From assembly GCF_900090225.1 (NCBI RefSeq), contig NZ_FMHY01000002.1, forward strand, positions 1,054,001-1,118,000: DNA of 64,000 nt, written 5' to 3'. The notes beneath the pieces are model-generated. The model ran no database searches. It had not been told where the DNA came from and saw nothing but the letters and a program-made list of their open reading frames with translations. This document shows positions 1-7,829 of this stretch, piece by piece. Numbering within the stretch: position 1 is the stretch's first letter; the number at the start of each line of letters is the position of its first letter. The DNA is from Micromonospora eburnea. GTDB lineage: Bacteria > Actinomycetota > Actinomycetes > Mycobacteriales > Micromonosporaceae. The position numbers and the translations under genes were made by a program.

Positions 1-2358
1 GAGGCCCTGGCAGATCAGCGCCGACTGGACGTTCGTGGGCAGCCGCAGAGCACCGGTACGGATCTCTCGGAGCAGGCCGAACAGGGCACTGCGGGAGGAG
101 TCCTCGTCCTGCAGGGGTTTTCTTCCGCACTTCAGCAGGAGTCGCTGGGCGGCGACTCGCACGTTTCGAGGGCCGTTGCGCCATGCGTCCTGGCTCCGGA
201 TGACAAGGTCGGCGGCCGAGTCTTCGTCCCCAACTCTGAGGGACAGTCCTCGGAGGAGACGTTCGCGGACATGCCAGTTGCGGTCGTCGAGGAGCGTGGC
301 CAGGAGGTGTTCCAGACCAGGTGCGGTCGACTGGCCCGCGGTTTCGGCGGCGGCGGCGCGGACTTTGTAGTCGCGGTCCGCCGTCAACGCCTCCATGATC
401 GAGACCACCGTCTGCTGGGGGATCGCGTGGCCCGCGCGGATCCCCTCGGCGAGAGCGGCGCGGGCTCGCCAGTCGGGATGGGCCAGGAGAGTCTTCAGCT
501 CCTGGGAAGTGCCGTCGTCGGCGGTGAGGAAGACGTAGAAGTGTCGGGCGAGGAACACCGCGTCCTCTACGGTGTCGAGCTGCGCAAGGCGGACGAAGTC
601 GTGAACGGCCGCGAGGGGCAGCTGCGTCTCGACGCACGCCACGATGTCAGACCAGACTGCCGGGCCGAAGCGGCGCAGCACCCGCAGCATCCATCGCGGG
701 TACTCCGCACCCAGTGCCGTCGCGGCTGCGTTGGTGTGCAGGAGGGCTCTGGCCAGCGGTAGGCCATTGTCGTGCAGGCACCGGGAGGCGCACACGCGCA
801 GCACCTCGGCGGTGGTGAACGCCGGGCTCTCACCGGTGAGTTCGAGCATCAGGGGCAGCGTTTCGGTGATGCTGATCGACGGTGACTGGGCGACGGCGGC
901 CAGCAGCTCCGGCGACGTCGCGTCCAAGCCCTGCAACAGGAATTCCAGGACGCCCCGTAGGTCGCCCGATGCGCTCGTGCGAGCAGCGAGGTCGTTGAGC
1001 AACTCGATGGTGACGGTCGAGCGTCCGTGTGCCTCGATGACCTGGGCGAGCCACCGGGCGAAGAGAAACTCACGGATGACGTCGTGATGGAACGTCAGAC
1101 CCCCGGACCGGCCGGACCGCACGAGTCTCGTGATCGGAGACGCGGTGAGTTCACCGACATCGCCCGGTGGGTTGGCTTCGATCGCAGGAAGCAGCGGGTG
1201 CGGCCACGCCGCAGCGAGCTGCCTGCGGGCGAGTGCTGTCAGGTCCGCCGTCGCGCGGTCGACGTCCAGGCTCGCCGCCTTCAAGATCGAGGCGACGCAG
1301 AATTCCACAAGCCGGTAGGCGTTGGGTTGCCCGAGCGGCTCGGTCGACTTGGCCGCTCGGATGAGGCTCATGTACAGCGGCAGGCGGGCCAGGTTGCGAA
1401 TCTTCGGAGGCAGGGCATCGAACGGCGGTTCATCGACATGCCGCTGCGCGTTCCACACCTCTCGGGCGGTGGGGGCGTCCCAGCGGTCCAGCCGCAGCGA
1501 GGGCTCGGCAGTCTGCGCCTGGCCCTGACCGGGCATGACCGCTGCCGACAGGACGGGGTAGGGCGCCAGCTCGATCTCCGGCGGTGTGCGCAGTACGAGC
1601 AGAAATCTCAGGTTGCCCGAGAGCACCTGCCGCAGCGTGGCATCGAGCTGACGGCAGACCTTGTCCACCACGGCGTGCGACTGGGGGCTGTCGATGACGA
1701 CGAGCAGCGGCCGGGACAGGTCCCGGCTCTCCACTTCCAGAGTCAGCAGGGAATCCTCGCCGGCCGGTTGGGATCCGTAGCGGAGGATCTCGCGCGCCAG
1801 GTCGGTGTCCTCGGTCCACGAGTCCGCGGTCAGCAACTGAACATCCACACCGGGCGCCCGCGACGCCAGGTGGCGGGTGAAGCTGGTCTTGCCGCAGCCA
1901 GGGGGGCCGCTGATCAGATAGACGCGCGCGGTCGAGGCGAGGAAGTCCGCCACCAGGCGCTGAATGTCGGCCGGGGGCGTGTACGCGAGATCCTCGGGTT
2001 GTTGGCCACCGAGCGCGGCGAGGACGGCGGCCGTCCGTTCTTGGGAACGGGCACCGAGATCTTGCCTGGTGGGCCGGCTGCCGCCGGCAGGCACGGTTGA
2101 GGCGCTCGGCTCCGCAGTCGCCGACGCCTTGAGGGTCTGGGCGAACCGCTGCTTGACCTCGGTTGGTGACCGTGCCAGATCGACATCGAGCATCTGCTGG
2201 GTCTCGTAGCGCATGCGGGTGGCGGACCCGCGCTTCTCCCAGTTGGAGATGGCCGCCGGATTGACCCCCAGGTGCTCGGCGAAGCCGCGCACGCTCATCC
2301 GTAGAGCCAGCCGTAATGCTTTCGCCTCGCGGCCGGTCCACCGTCGTACCGTATCCAC
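1..2358 (-). CDS. HTH - P-loop NTPase - helical repeat protein, C-terminus beyond window edge
   Basis: Reading the minus strand from a GTG at 2358 gives 786 open codons that run off base 1, so the protein is partial. Residues ~10-45 form an XRE-like helix-turn-helix (FAEHLGVNPAAISNWEKR). A P-loop NTPase follows, with Walker A GPPGCGKTS at 151-159 and Walker B-like LLVVIDS at 218-224. The last ~350 residues are Leu/Ala-rich helical pairs resembling HEAT repeats (for example HPDWRARAALAEGIRAG and DRNWHVRERLLRGLS). This DNA-binding/NTPase/repeat order is that of STAND-type signal-sensing ATPases. Role is unknown; a regulatory or defence function is inference. It diverges from the 3114-10477 operon. 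The GTG start is chosen because the HTH follows at once; no ATG lies upstream in frame before the promoter-like region. Confidence 0.8.
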   Translation of the reverse strand, partial: MDTVRRWTGREAKALRLALRMSVRGFAEHLGVNPAAISNWEKRGSATRMRYETQQMLDVDLARSPTEVKQRFAQTLKASATAEPSASTVPAGGSRPTRQDLGARSQERTAAVLAALGGQQPEDLAYTPPADIQRLVADFLASTARVYLISGPPGCGKTSFTRHLASRAPGVDVQLLTADSWTEDTDLAREILRYGSQPAGEDSLLTLEVESRDLSRPLLVVIDSPQSHAVVDKVCRQLDATLRQVLSGNLRFLLVLRTPPEIELAPYPVLSAAVMPGQGQAQTAEPSLRLDRWDAPTAREVWNAQRHVDEPPFDALPPKIRNLARLPLYMSLIRAAKSTEPLGQPNAYRLVEFCVASILKAASLDVDRATADLTALARRQLAAAWPHPLLPAIEANPPGDVGELTASPITRLVRSGRSGGLTFHHDVIREFLFARWLAQVIEAHGRSTVTIELLNDLAARTSASGDLRGVLEFLLQGLDATSPELLAAVAQSPSISITETLPLMLELTGESPAFTTAEVLRVCASRCLHDNGLPLARALLHTNAAATALGAEYPRWMLRVLRRFGPAVWSDIVACVETQLPLAAVHDFVRLAQLDTVEDAVFLARHFYVFLTADDGTSQELKTLLAHPDWRARAALAEGIRAGHAIPQQTVVSIMEALTADRDYKVRAAAAETAGQSTAPGLEHLLATLLDDRNWHVRERLLRGLSLRVGDEDSAADLVIRSQDAWRNGPRNVRVAAQRLLLKCGRKPLQDEDSSRSALFGLLREIRTGALRLPTNVQSALICQGL

Positions 2359-2441
2359 GGGCTATCCCCCAGGCCGTGCACTCAGCGTCCTCGTCGCAGT
2401 CGGCAGCGTAGTAGACGACGGCGTGCGTAGACGAGCTGAAA

Positions 2442-2456
2442 CTAGGACAACACTAG
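2442..2456. promoter_or_regulatory. CTAG-bounded imperfect inverted repeat upstream of the HTH-NTPase gene
   Basis: CTAGGACAACACTAG has CTAG at both ends and near-symmetric flanks. It lies about 85 bp upstream of the GTG start of the minus-strand HTH-NTPase gene. CTAG is a rare tetranucleotide in high-GC actinobacteria, so two copies in 15 bp stand out. It could be the autoregulatory operator of the HTH protein or part of its promoter; this is inference from position and symmetry. Confidence 0.3.
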
Positions 2457-2610
2457 AACGTCCACGCGTCGTCACGCAGCAGGCCGGACCCGCAGGCTGG
2501 TCGCACAGACAACCACGGCGCTGGATCGGGTGATCGGGAGTTTCGCCAAGTCTCTACCGCCGTGGACAGCCCTCGCGTTTTGCGAGCAGTGGTGTTGGTG
2601 GAGGTGCCCC

Positions 2611-2999
2611 GTGGCCATTGACGTACGAAGCGGCATGGTGCACGACCCCGTTCGCCGTGCCGGATCCAACCCTAGCGGTGGACGGCCAGCGCAGCCGGAA
2701 CCGCCTGTCTCGAAGGTCTTCACCCTTGAGGGGCTGCTGCTGTGCCGCGGTTGCGGCACGTCGTTGCAGCCCGTGCGGATGCTCGGTCAGCGTGCCTACC
2801 GAGGGCCCTGCGGCTGTCGGCTGACCCTGTGGATGCCGAGGCCATCGAACAGTTCGTCCTGAAGTCGGTGGTGGCGCCAGCGCCGGGGTTGGTGGCGGAC
2901 GCGGCACCTGAGGAACTCGGCAGCATCTTCCGCCGCTTGTTCGTCGCCGTACGGGTTGGTGGCTGCGCCCAGGACTTCTCCATCGTCTGGCGCCTCTAG
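2611..2999 (+). pseudogene. Frameshifted zinc-ribbon protein relic
   Basis: A GTG at 2611 follows a good ribosome site (GGAGGT, 5 nt upstream). It opens a frame that includes FTLEGLLLCRGCGTSLQPVR and a later CGCR, a C-x2-C...C-x-C zinc-ribbon pattern. Near 2815-2830 the sensible reading jumps frame: it continues in frame 3 as PVDAEAIEQFVLKSV to FSIVWRL and stops at 2997-2999. Neither frame alone gives a plausible whole protein. The two halves together would be about 129 residues. Zinc ribbons of this sort occur in the C-terminal parts of some serine recombinases, but the family is not certain. A sequencing error is the alternative to a true frameshift. Confidence 0.55.
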
Positions 3000-3062
3000 C
3001 AGCTGATCCAGCAGTTCCTGGCTGTGCGTCTGCCGGCTGAGCCGGTGACGTCGCTTGGCCAG

Positions 3063-3080
3063 CCCTCACGGCCGTGAGGG
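3063..3080. promoter_or_regulatory. 18-bp perfect palindrome, likely operator of the eight-gene operon
   Basis: CCCTCACGGCCGTGAGGG is an exact palindrome. It ends 33 bp before the ATG of the APC permease and 21 bp before its ribosome site (GGGAGG, 3102-3107). Perfect 18-bp symmetry suits a dimeric repressor or activator. With no loop it is a poor terminator candidate. No dedicated regulator gene is adjacent except the divergent HTH-NTPase. Confidence 0.45.
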
Positions 3081-3113
3081 CGCCGACATCGATGACCAAC
3101 AGGGAGGAAATCC

Positions 3114-4547
3114 ATGTACACGAGGCAGACAGCGCCGCCACCGGAGATCGGGGTGGCGCAGGTGTCGCCGGACTCGTCGCGGTTCGGGTACCGACCAGAG
3201 CTGCGCCGCTCACTCGGCTTCGCTGACCTGCTCTTCTACGGGTTGGTGTTCATGGTGCCGATCGCGCCGATGGGCATCTTCGGATCCGTCTACGCGGGTG
3301 CCGGGGGGATGGTCGCGCTGGCCTACGTCGTCGGCATGGTGGCGCTGGTGTTCACCGCCGCCTCGTACGCCCAGATGGTCAAGGCGTTCCCGCTGGCAGG
3401 CAGCGTCTACAACTACGCGGGGCGAGGGATCGGCGCACCCGTCGGCTTCCTCGCGGGCTGGGCCATCCTGCTGGACTACGTGCTGGTGCCGAGCCTGCTC
3501 TACCTGATCGCGGCGGTGGCGATGCACTCCACCGTACCGGTGGTCCCCGTCTGGGCTTGGCTGGTCGGCTTCGTGCTGCTCAACACGCTGGTCAACTACC
3601 GGGGAATCCGGATGACCGCCCTGATCACCCGCGTGCTGCTCATCGGCGAGGTCATCGTGCTGGTGGTCTTCCTTGCCGCAGCCGGTCGTGCTCTCGCGCA
3701 GGGCAAAGGACAGGGCCTTTCGTGGACGCCGCTCTACAACCCTGACACCTTCACCTGGGCGCTGGTGTTCGGCGCGGTATCGATCGCCGTGCTCAGCTTC
3801 CTCGGCTTCGACGGCATCTCCATGCTCGCCGAGGAGAACAAGGGCGGCGCGGGACAGATCGGCCGGGCCATGGCCGCCGCGCTGGGCGTAGCCGGACTGC
3901 TGTTCATCACCCAGACCTGGATGGCCGCGTTGCTGGTGCCCGACCCGGGCGGCCTCCTGGCGAACGGCGACCCGGACGGGACGGCGTTCTACGACGCGGC
4001 GCGGCTCGCCGGTGGACCCTGGCTCGCCACCCTGTGCGCGGTCGCCACCGCCGTCGCCTGGGGCGTGGCGAACTCCCTCGTCGCGCAGGTCGCCACCTCG
4101 CGGCTGCTGTACGCCATGGCCCGCGACCGGCAACTGCCGAAGTTCCTGGCCACGGTCTCGGTGCGCCACAGCGTGCCCACCCACGCCATCACCCTCACCG
4201 CGCTGGTGTCACTGGCGATCGGCCTCTACATGAACTGGCGCGCCGACGGCATCACGCTGCTGTCCAGCCTGATCAACTTCGGCGCGATGACCGCGTTCCT
4301 CGTCCTGCACCTCGCCGTCGTCTGGCACTACCTGGTCCGCCGCCGCAGCCGCAACTACATCGCCCACCTGATCCTTCCGGGCCTCGGGTTCACGATCCTC
4401 GCCTACGTCGTGGTCAACGCCAACGTGGCCGCCCAACGCCTCGGCTTCGTCTGGCTCACCCTCGGCCTGCTGACCCTGGCCGGTCTGTACGCCGCCGGCC
4501 GCCGTCCCAAGCTGTCCGGCCTCTCGAGCGGACGGGGGTCGGTATGA
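3114..4547 (+). CDS. APC-superfamily amino acid/polyamine-type permease
   Basis: 477 residues, the usual length for the family, with about 12 hydrophobic membrane segments beginning at residue ~35 (SLGFADLLFYGLVFMVPIAP). The motif FLGFDGISMLAEENKGG around residue 235 is the conserved TM6 region of APC-superfamily transporters. A strong ribosome site (AGGGAGGAAA) precedes the ATG. The gene overlaps the following amidase by 4 nt (ATGA), so import and amide hydrolysis are probably coupled: the permease likely brings in an amino acid, amine or amide that the downstream enzymes process. The exact substrate cannot be read from sequence. Confidence 0.88.
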   Translation: MYTRQTAPPPEIGVAQVSPDSSRFGYRPELRRSLGFADLLFYGLVFMVPIAPMGIFGSVYAGAGGMVALAYVVGMVALVFTAASYAQMVKAFPLAGSVYNYAGRGIGAPVGFLAGWAILLDYVLVPSLLYLIAAVAMHSTVPVVPVWAWLVGFVLLNTLVNYRGIRMTALITRVLLIGEVIVLVVFLAAAGRALAQGKGQGLSWTPLYNPDTFTWALVFGAVSIAVLSFLGFDGISMLAEENKGGAGQIGRAMAAALGVAGLLFITQTWMAALLVPDPGGLLANGDPDGTAFYDAARLAGGPWLATLCAVATAVAWGVANSLVAQVATSRLLYAMARDRQLPKFLATVSVRHSVPTHAITLTALVSLAIGLYMNWRADGITLLSSLINFGAMTAFLVLHLAVVWHYLVRRRSRNYIAHLILPGLGFTILAYVVVNANVAAQRLGFVWLTLGLLTLAGLYAAGRRPKLSGLSSGRGSV

Positions 4548-5542
4548 CCAGCACGGTCACCTACCCGCCGAGCGAGAACGAGCTGCGTTACACCTTCGGC
4601 GCCCACCCGGCGGTCGCCGAGATCAAGCCCGGCGGCCTGCTGGTCACCAGCACCGAGGACTGCTTCGGCGGCGCTGTCCGCACCGTCGACGACCTGCCCT
4701 CGAAGGTGTGCCAGGCGTTCAACCCCGTCACCGGCCCCTTCTACGTGGCCGGCGCGGAACCTGGCGACACCCTCGCCTTGCACTTCGCGACCATCACCCC
4801 CGCCCGCGACTGGGGCATGTCCGCCACCTTCCCGCACTTCGGAGCGCTGACCGGCACCCACACCACGGCGATGCTGCACCCGCCGATCGAGGAGCGGGTG
4901 TGGCGTTACACCATCGATGCCGCCGCCGACACCGTCACCTACCGCGCCCGCCGCTCCGACCACGTGGTCCTCATGCCCCTGGAGCCGATGCTCGGCACCG
5001 TGGGAGTCGCTCCGGCCAATGGGGAAGCACGCTCCACGATCGTGCCCGACGCTCACGGCGGCAACCTGGACACCCCGGAGATCCGCCCAGGAGTCACCGT
5101 CTACCTCGGCGTCAACGTCCCCGGTGCGTTGTTCGCCATCGGCGACGGCCACGCCCGCCAAGGCCAGGGCGAGGTGTGCGGCGTGGCGGTGGAGACGGCC
5201 ATGAACGTCACCATCGCCGTCGACCTGATCAAAGGCGTGTCCACACCATGGCCGCGCATCGAGACCGACCACCGGGTCATCTCGATCGGCGCCGCCCGGC
5301 CCTTGGAGGACGCGTACCGGATCAGCCAGCACGACCTGGTCACCTGGACGGCGCAACTGACCGGGCTGGAGTTGCTCGACGCCTACCAGCTCGTCTCCCA
5401 GGCCGGCCGCGCCGCACCCGGCAACGTCTGCGATCCGCTCTACACCATGCACGCCGCCCTCACCAAAGCCGTCCTGGCGGGCGCGAGCCCTTACGGCGGG
5501 GTGCACCAGCGGCTGCGCCACATCGCCGAGCCGACCCGGTGA
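4544..5542 (+). CDS. Acetamidase/formamidase family protein
   Basis: 332 residues starting at the ATG that overlaps the permease stop (ATGA). The order of conserved segments fits the FmdA/AmdA family, which hydrolyses formamide or acetamide to ammonia and a short acid: an early KPGGLLVTSTEDCFGG, then GPFYVAGAEPGDTLALHF, HTTAMLHPP, NLDTPEIRPGVTVYLGVN, GDGHARQGQGEVCG and a C-terminal DAYQLVSQAGR. Metal- and substrate-binding acidic and histidine residues sit in these segments (GDGHA, GEVCG). It acts in the cytoplasm. With the permease upstream, it may release nitrogen from an imported amide, or act on a pathway intermediate of the operon. Confidence 0.87.
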   Translation: MTSTVTYPPSENELRYTFGAHPAVAEIKPGGLLVTSTEDCFGGAVRTVDDLPSKVCQAFNPVTGPFYVAGAEPGDTLALHFATITPARDWGMSATFPHFGALTGTHTTAMLHPPIEERVWRYTIDAAADTVTYRARRSDHVVLMPLEPMLGTVGVAPANGEARSTIVPDAHGGNLDTPEIRPGVTVYLGVNVPGALFAIGDGHARQGQGEVCGVAVETAMNVTIAVDLIKGVSTPWPRIETDHRVISIGAARPLEDAYRISQHDLVTWTAQLTGLELLDAYQLVSQAGRAAPGNVCDPLYTMHAALTKAVLAGASPYGGVHQRLRHIAEPTR

Positions 5543-5548
5543 CCCGCC

Positions 5549-6223
5549 ATGAGCCACGCCGCCTTCGACACACCACCGGTCCGCCTCCCGCTGCGCGTCG
5601 AGCTGTTCGTGCTGACCCACAACGACAGCGGCGCTCCGCTGGCTCACCTGCCATCCCTGTCGCTCGCGCTGGCCGGGGCTATCCTCACCAGCCTGGTTGC
5701 GCCGATCGAGCGGGTCCGCGTCGTCGGCGACGCTGCCATCGCCGTGCACCGGCAACCCACCGGCGACCCGGTCGCCGACTGGGCGCTGACATTCCTGGCC
5801 CGCCACCACCGTTCGCTGTCCGTCCGTGAGGCCGTGCGGCTGCTCGGCGAGCACGCCTACGACAAGGTCACTGCGGGACTCATCGCCGGCGGCCTTGTCG
5901 AACAGGTCACCAGACGCCGCATGCTCGGCCGGGTCACCGCGTACCCGCCGACAGACCCTGCGGTCATTCACCGCGTCCGTGGGCGGCTGCGATACGGCGT
6001 CCTCGGTTACGACGACCCCGACCTGCAGACCGACGCTCTCGCCGGTCTACTACGGGCCCTGCGACTCGAATCCGAGCTGTACCTCGACGGCTTCGACACC
6101 GACCTACGCGACCGGCTCCGCCAGATGCTAACCCGCGCCGGACACCACACACCCGCCACCGAAAAGATCATCTGCGCCGTCGAAGACCTCATCGGCGAGA
6201 CCGCCGTATCGGTGTACCGATGA
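5549..6223 (+). CDS. GPP34 (GOLPH3-like) family protein
   Basis: 224 residues matching the bacterial GPP34 family in size and pattern: an N-terminal helix with LPLRVELFVLTHNDSG, then SLALAGAILTSLV, a middle helix pair (GEHAYDKVTAGLIAGGLVEQ), a basic strand (RRRMLGRVTAYP) and a C-terminal ALAGLLRALRLESELYL. In eukaryotes the family binds phosphatidylinositol-4-phosphate at the Golgi. The actinobacterial members are common but their role is unknown; membrane-lipid binding is inference. It starts 6 nt after the amidase stop and overlaps the methyltransferase by ATGA, so it is an integral part of the operon. Confidence 0.85.
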   Translation: MSHAAFDTPPVRLPLRVELFVLTHNDSGAPLAHLPSLSLALAGAILTSLVAPIERVRVVGDAAIAVHRQPTGDPVADWALTFLARHHRSLSVREAVRLLGEHAYDKVTAGLIAGGLVEQVTRRRMLGRVTAYPPTDPAVIHRVRGRLRYGVLGYDDPDLQTDALAGLLRALRLESELYLDGFDTDLRDRLRQMLTRAGHHTPATEKIICAVEDLIGETAVSVYR

Positions 6224-7224
6224 GCACCCACGACACCGCCACAAGCAGCGGGCAGCCACCACCACCGAGGGCGATCACGAGCGCCCCAGTCGGCACCAGG
6301 GGAACGACCATGGGAACTGAGGCGATGAGCTGGGCGCCCGCCGAGCTTGATCTGAGCCGCCCGAACGCCGCGCGGATGTACGACTACTTCCTCGGCGGCA
6401 GCCACAACTTCGCAGCCGACCGTCAAGCAGCCGACGCGGTCCTCGCCGTCGCACCCCACGTCGCTGACGCTGCCCGCGCCAACCGAGCGTTCCTGCGCCG
6501 CTCCGTCCGATACGCGCTGCAGCAGGGCATACGCCAGTTCATCGACCTCGGCTCAGGCATACCGACCGTCGGCAACGTCCACGACATCGCCCACTCCGTC
6601 AACGCCGACGCGCGGGTCCTCTACGTCGACGTCGAGCCGGTGGCCGTGGCGCATGCCAGGGCCCTGCTGGGCGTCGACCCGCGAGTCGATGTCATCCAAG
6701 CCGACATCTGCTTCCCGGACTTCATTCTCGACAACCCCGCCACCCAGCGGCTGATCGACCTTGCCCGCCCGGTGGCCATCCTGTTCGTCTCGGTCCTGCA
6801 CTTCATCCCCGGCGACGTCAACGCCATCGTGGAACCCTTCCGCGCCGCGGCGAGTCCCGGCAGCGCCCTCGTCATCTCCCACGCGACCTCCGGCACGGCC
6901 ACCAGCCAGACCGAGGAGGTCCAGCGGCTGTACCAGCGCACCCCCACTCCACTGCAACTCCGCCACCTCGCCGATGTCCAGGCGCTGTTCGGTGACTTCG
7001 CCATGGTCGCGCCCCAACCTGGCGCAGCGTCGCGCCCAGGCGGCGCCGTACTCGTCCCGGTGTCTCACTGGCGCCCCGACCCCGGGGACCACCTCCCGGC
7101 GGAAGGGTCGTCGGCGAGCCCCTTCCTCGCCGGAGTTGGCATGAAAGGACCCGCTGTCATGACGGAACAGCCAAGGTCAGAACCGGCCGGGCAAAGGGCA
7201 TCCCGGCCATCGGGCAGGCGCTGA
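6220..7224 (+). CDS. SAM-dependent methyltransferase, DUF574 family
   Basis: 334 residues. The conserved start of the family is seen at residues ~40-75 (DLSRPNAARMYDYFLGGSHN), followed by a SAM-binding loop FIDLGSGIPT, an acidic strand end VLYVDVEPVAVAHA and QADICFP. This is an actinobacterial methyltransferase family with unknown acceptors. The ATG at 6220 overlaps the GPP34 stop (ATGA). A second ATG at 6310 is closer to the usual family start and may be the real one, giving 304 residues. The C-terminal ~45 residues are Ser/Pro/Arg-rich and not part of the domain. Confidence 0.83.
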   Translation: MSTHDTATSSGQPPPPRAITSAPVGTRGTTMGTEAMSWAPAELDLSRPNAARMYDYFLGGSHNFAADRQAADAVLAVAPHVADAARANRAFLRRSVRYALQQGIRQFIDLGSGIPTVGNVHDIAHSVNADARVLYVDVEPVAVAHARALLGVDPRVDVIQADICFPDFILDNPATQRLIDLARPVAILFVSVLHFIPGDVNAIVEPFRAAASPGSALVISHATSGTATSQTEEVQRLYQRTPTPLQLRHLADVQALFGDFAMVAPQPGAASRPGGAVLVPVSHWRPDPGDHLPAEGSSASPFLAGVGMKGPAVMTEQPRSEPAGQRASRPSGRR

Positions 7225-7829
7225 TGTTCATCGGACTCGCCGGGCCGACGGGTGCCGGCAAGACGACCCTCGCACAGCGACTCGCCGAGCGTCTCGGAGC
7301 GCGTCTGATGCGCGACCCGTTCGTCAACAACCCCGCTCTACCGAAGCTCTACGCCTCCGGGAAGACCTGCCCAGTGGCCCTGGCTCTCCAGGTCGAGTTC
7401 ACCTTCCTGGCGCTGCGCGTCGCGCAACTTCGCGAGATCCACGACCTGCTCGCGCACGGCACCCCCGTCGTGGCGGACTGGTCCATGGCGCAGCAGGTCA
7501 TCTTCGCCCACACCACCCTGCCGCCCGAGGACGCCAGTCGGGTGAGGAAGACCTGCGCCACCTGGAGCGACGCCGCCGCACGACCCGACCTTCTCATCGC
7601 CCTGACCGCACCGGCGTCGGTCCTGGCACGCCGGATCGCGCAACGCGGCAGACCCATGGAATCCGCGCTGTCCACCGCCTACCTCGAACACCTCACCCGA
7701 GCCTTCGACACACCGCTCGGTGACTACGCCAGCCGAATCATCCGACTCGACACCAGCGAATTCGACGCCTTCAACGACGAAGACGTCGACGCGCTCCTTG
7801 CCCGCCTACCAGCCCTGGAGAGGTCATGA
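7224..7829 (+). CDS. Deoxynucleoside-kinase-like P-loop kinase
   Basis: 201 residues. Walker A GPTGAGKTT lies at residues 7-15. RDPFVNNP follows at ~30, and VVADWSM around residue 88 corresponds to the D-R/W-S element of deoxynucleoside kinases. LIALTAPASVLARRIAQRGR is the lid region, with the arginines that hold ATP phosphates. These suit phosphorylation of a nucleoside or another small hydroxyl substrate by ATP in the cytoplasm. The start shares one base with the previous stop (TGATG). Inside a cluster with a dehydrogenase and a sugar-type aminotransferase, it could phosphorylate a pathway intermediate instead of a nucleoside. Confidence 0.75.
   Translation: MFIGLAGPTGAGKTTLAQRLAERLGARLMRDPFVNNPALPKLYASGKTCPVALALQVEFTFLALRVAQLREIHDLLAHGTPVVADWSMAQQVIFAHTTLPPEDASRVRKTCATWSDAAARPDLLIALTAPASVLARRIAQRGRPMESALSTAYLEHLTRAFDTPLGDYASRIIRLDTSEFDAFNDEDVDALLARLPALERS

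Noticed and set aside
1430..2341. 303-residue minus-strand open frame
   Set aside because: It is an out-of-frame shadow of the HTH-NTPase gene; its translation is Arg/Gly/Pro-rich without domains, while the other frame gives a clear HTH and Walker motifs.
4403..5971. 522-residue minus-strand open frame opposite the amidase
   Set aside because: Low-complexity Gly/Val/Asp translation typical of antisense frames in high-GC genes; the plus strand encodes clear amidase and GPP34 proteins.
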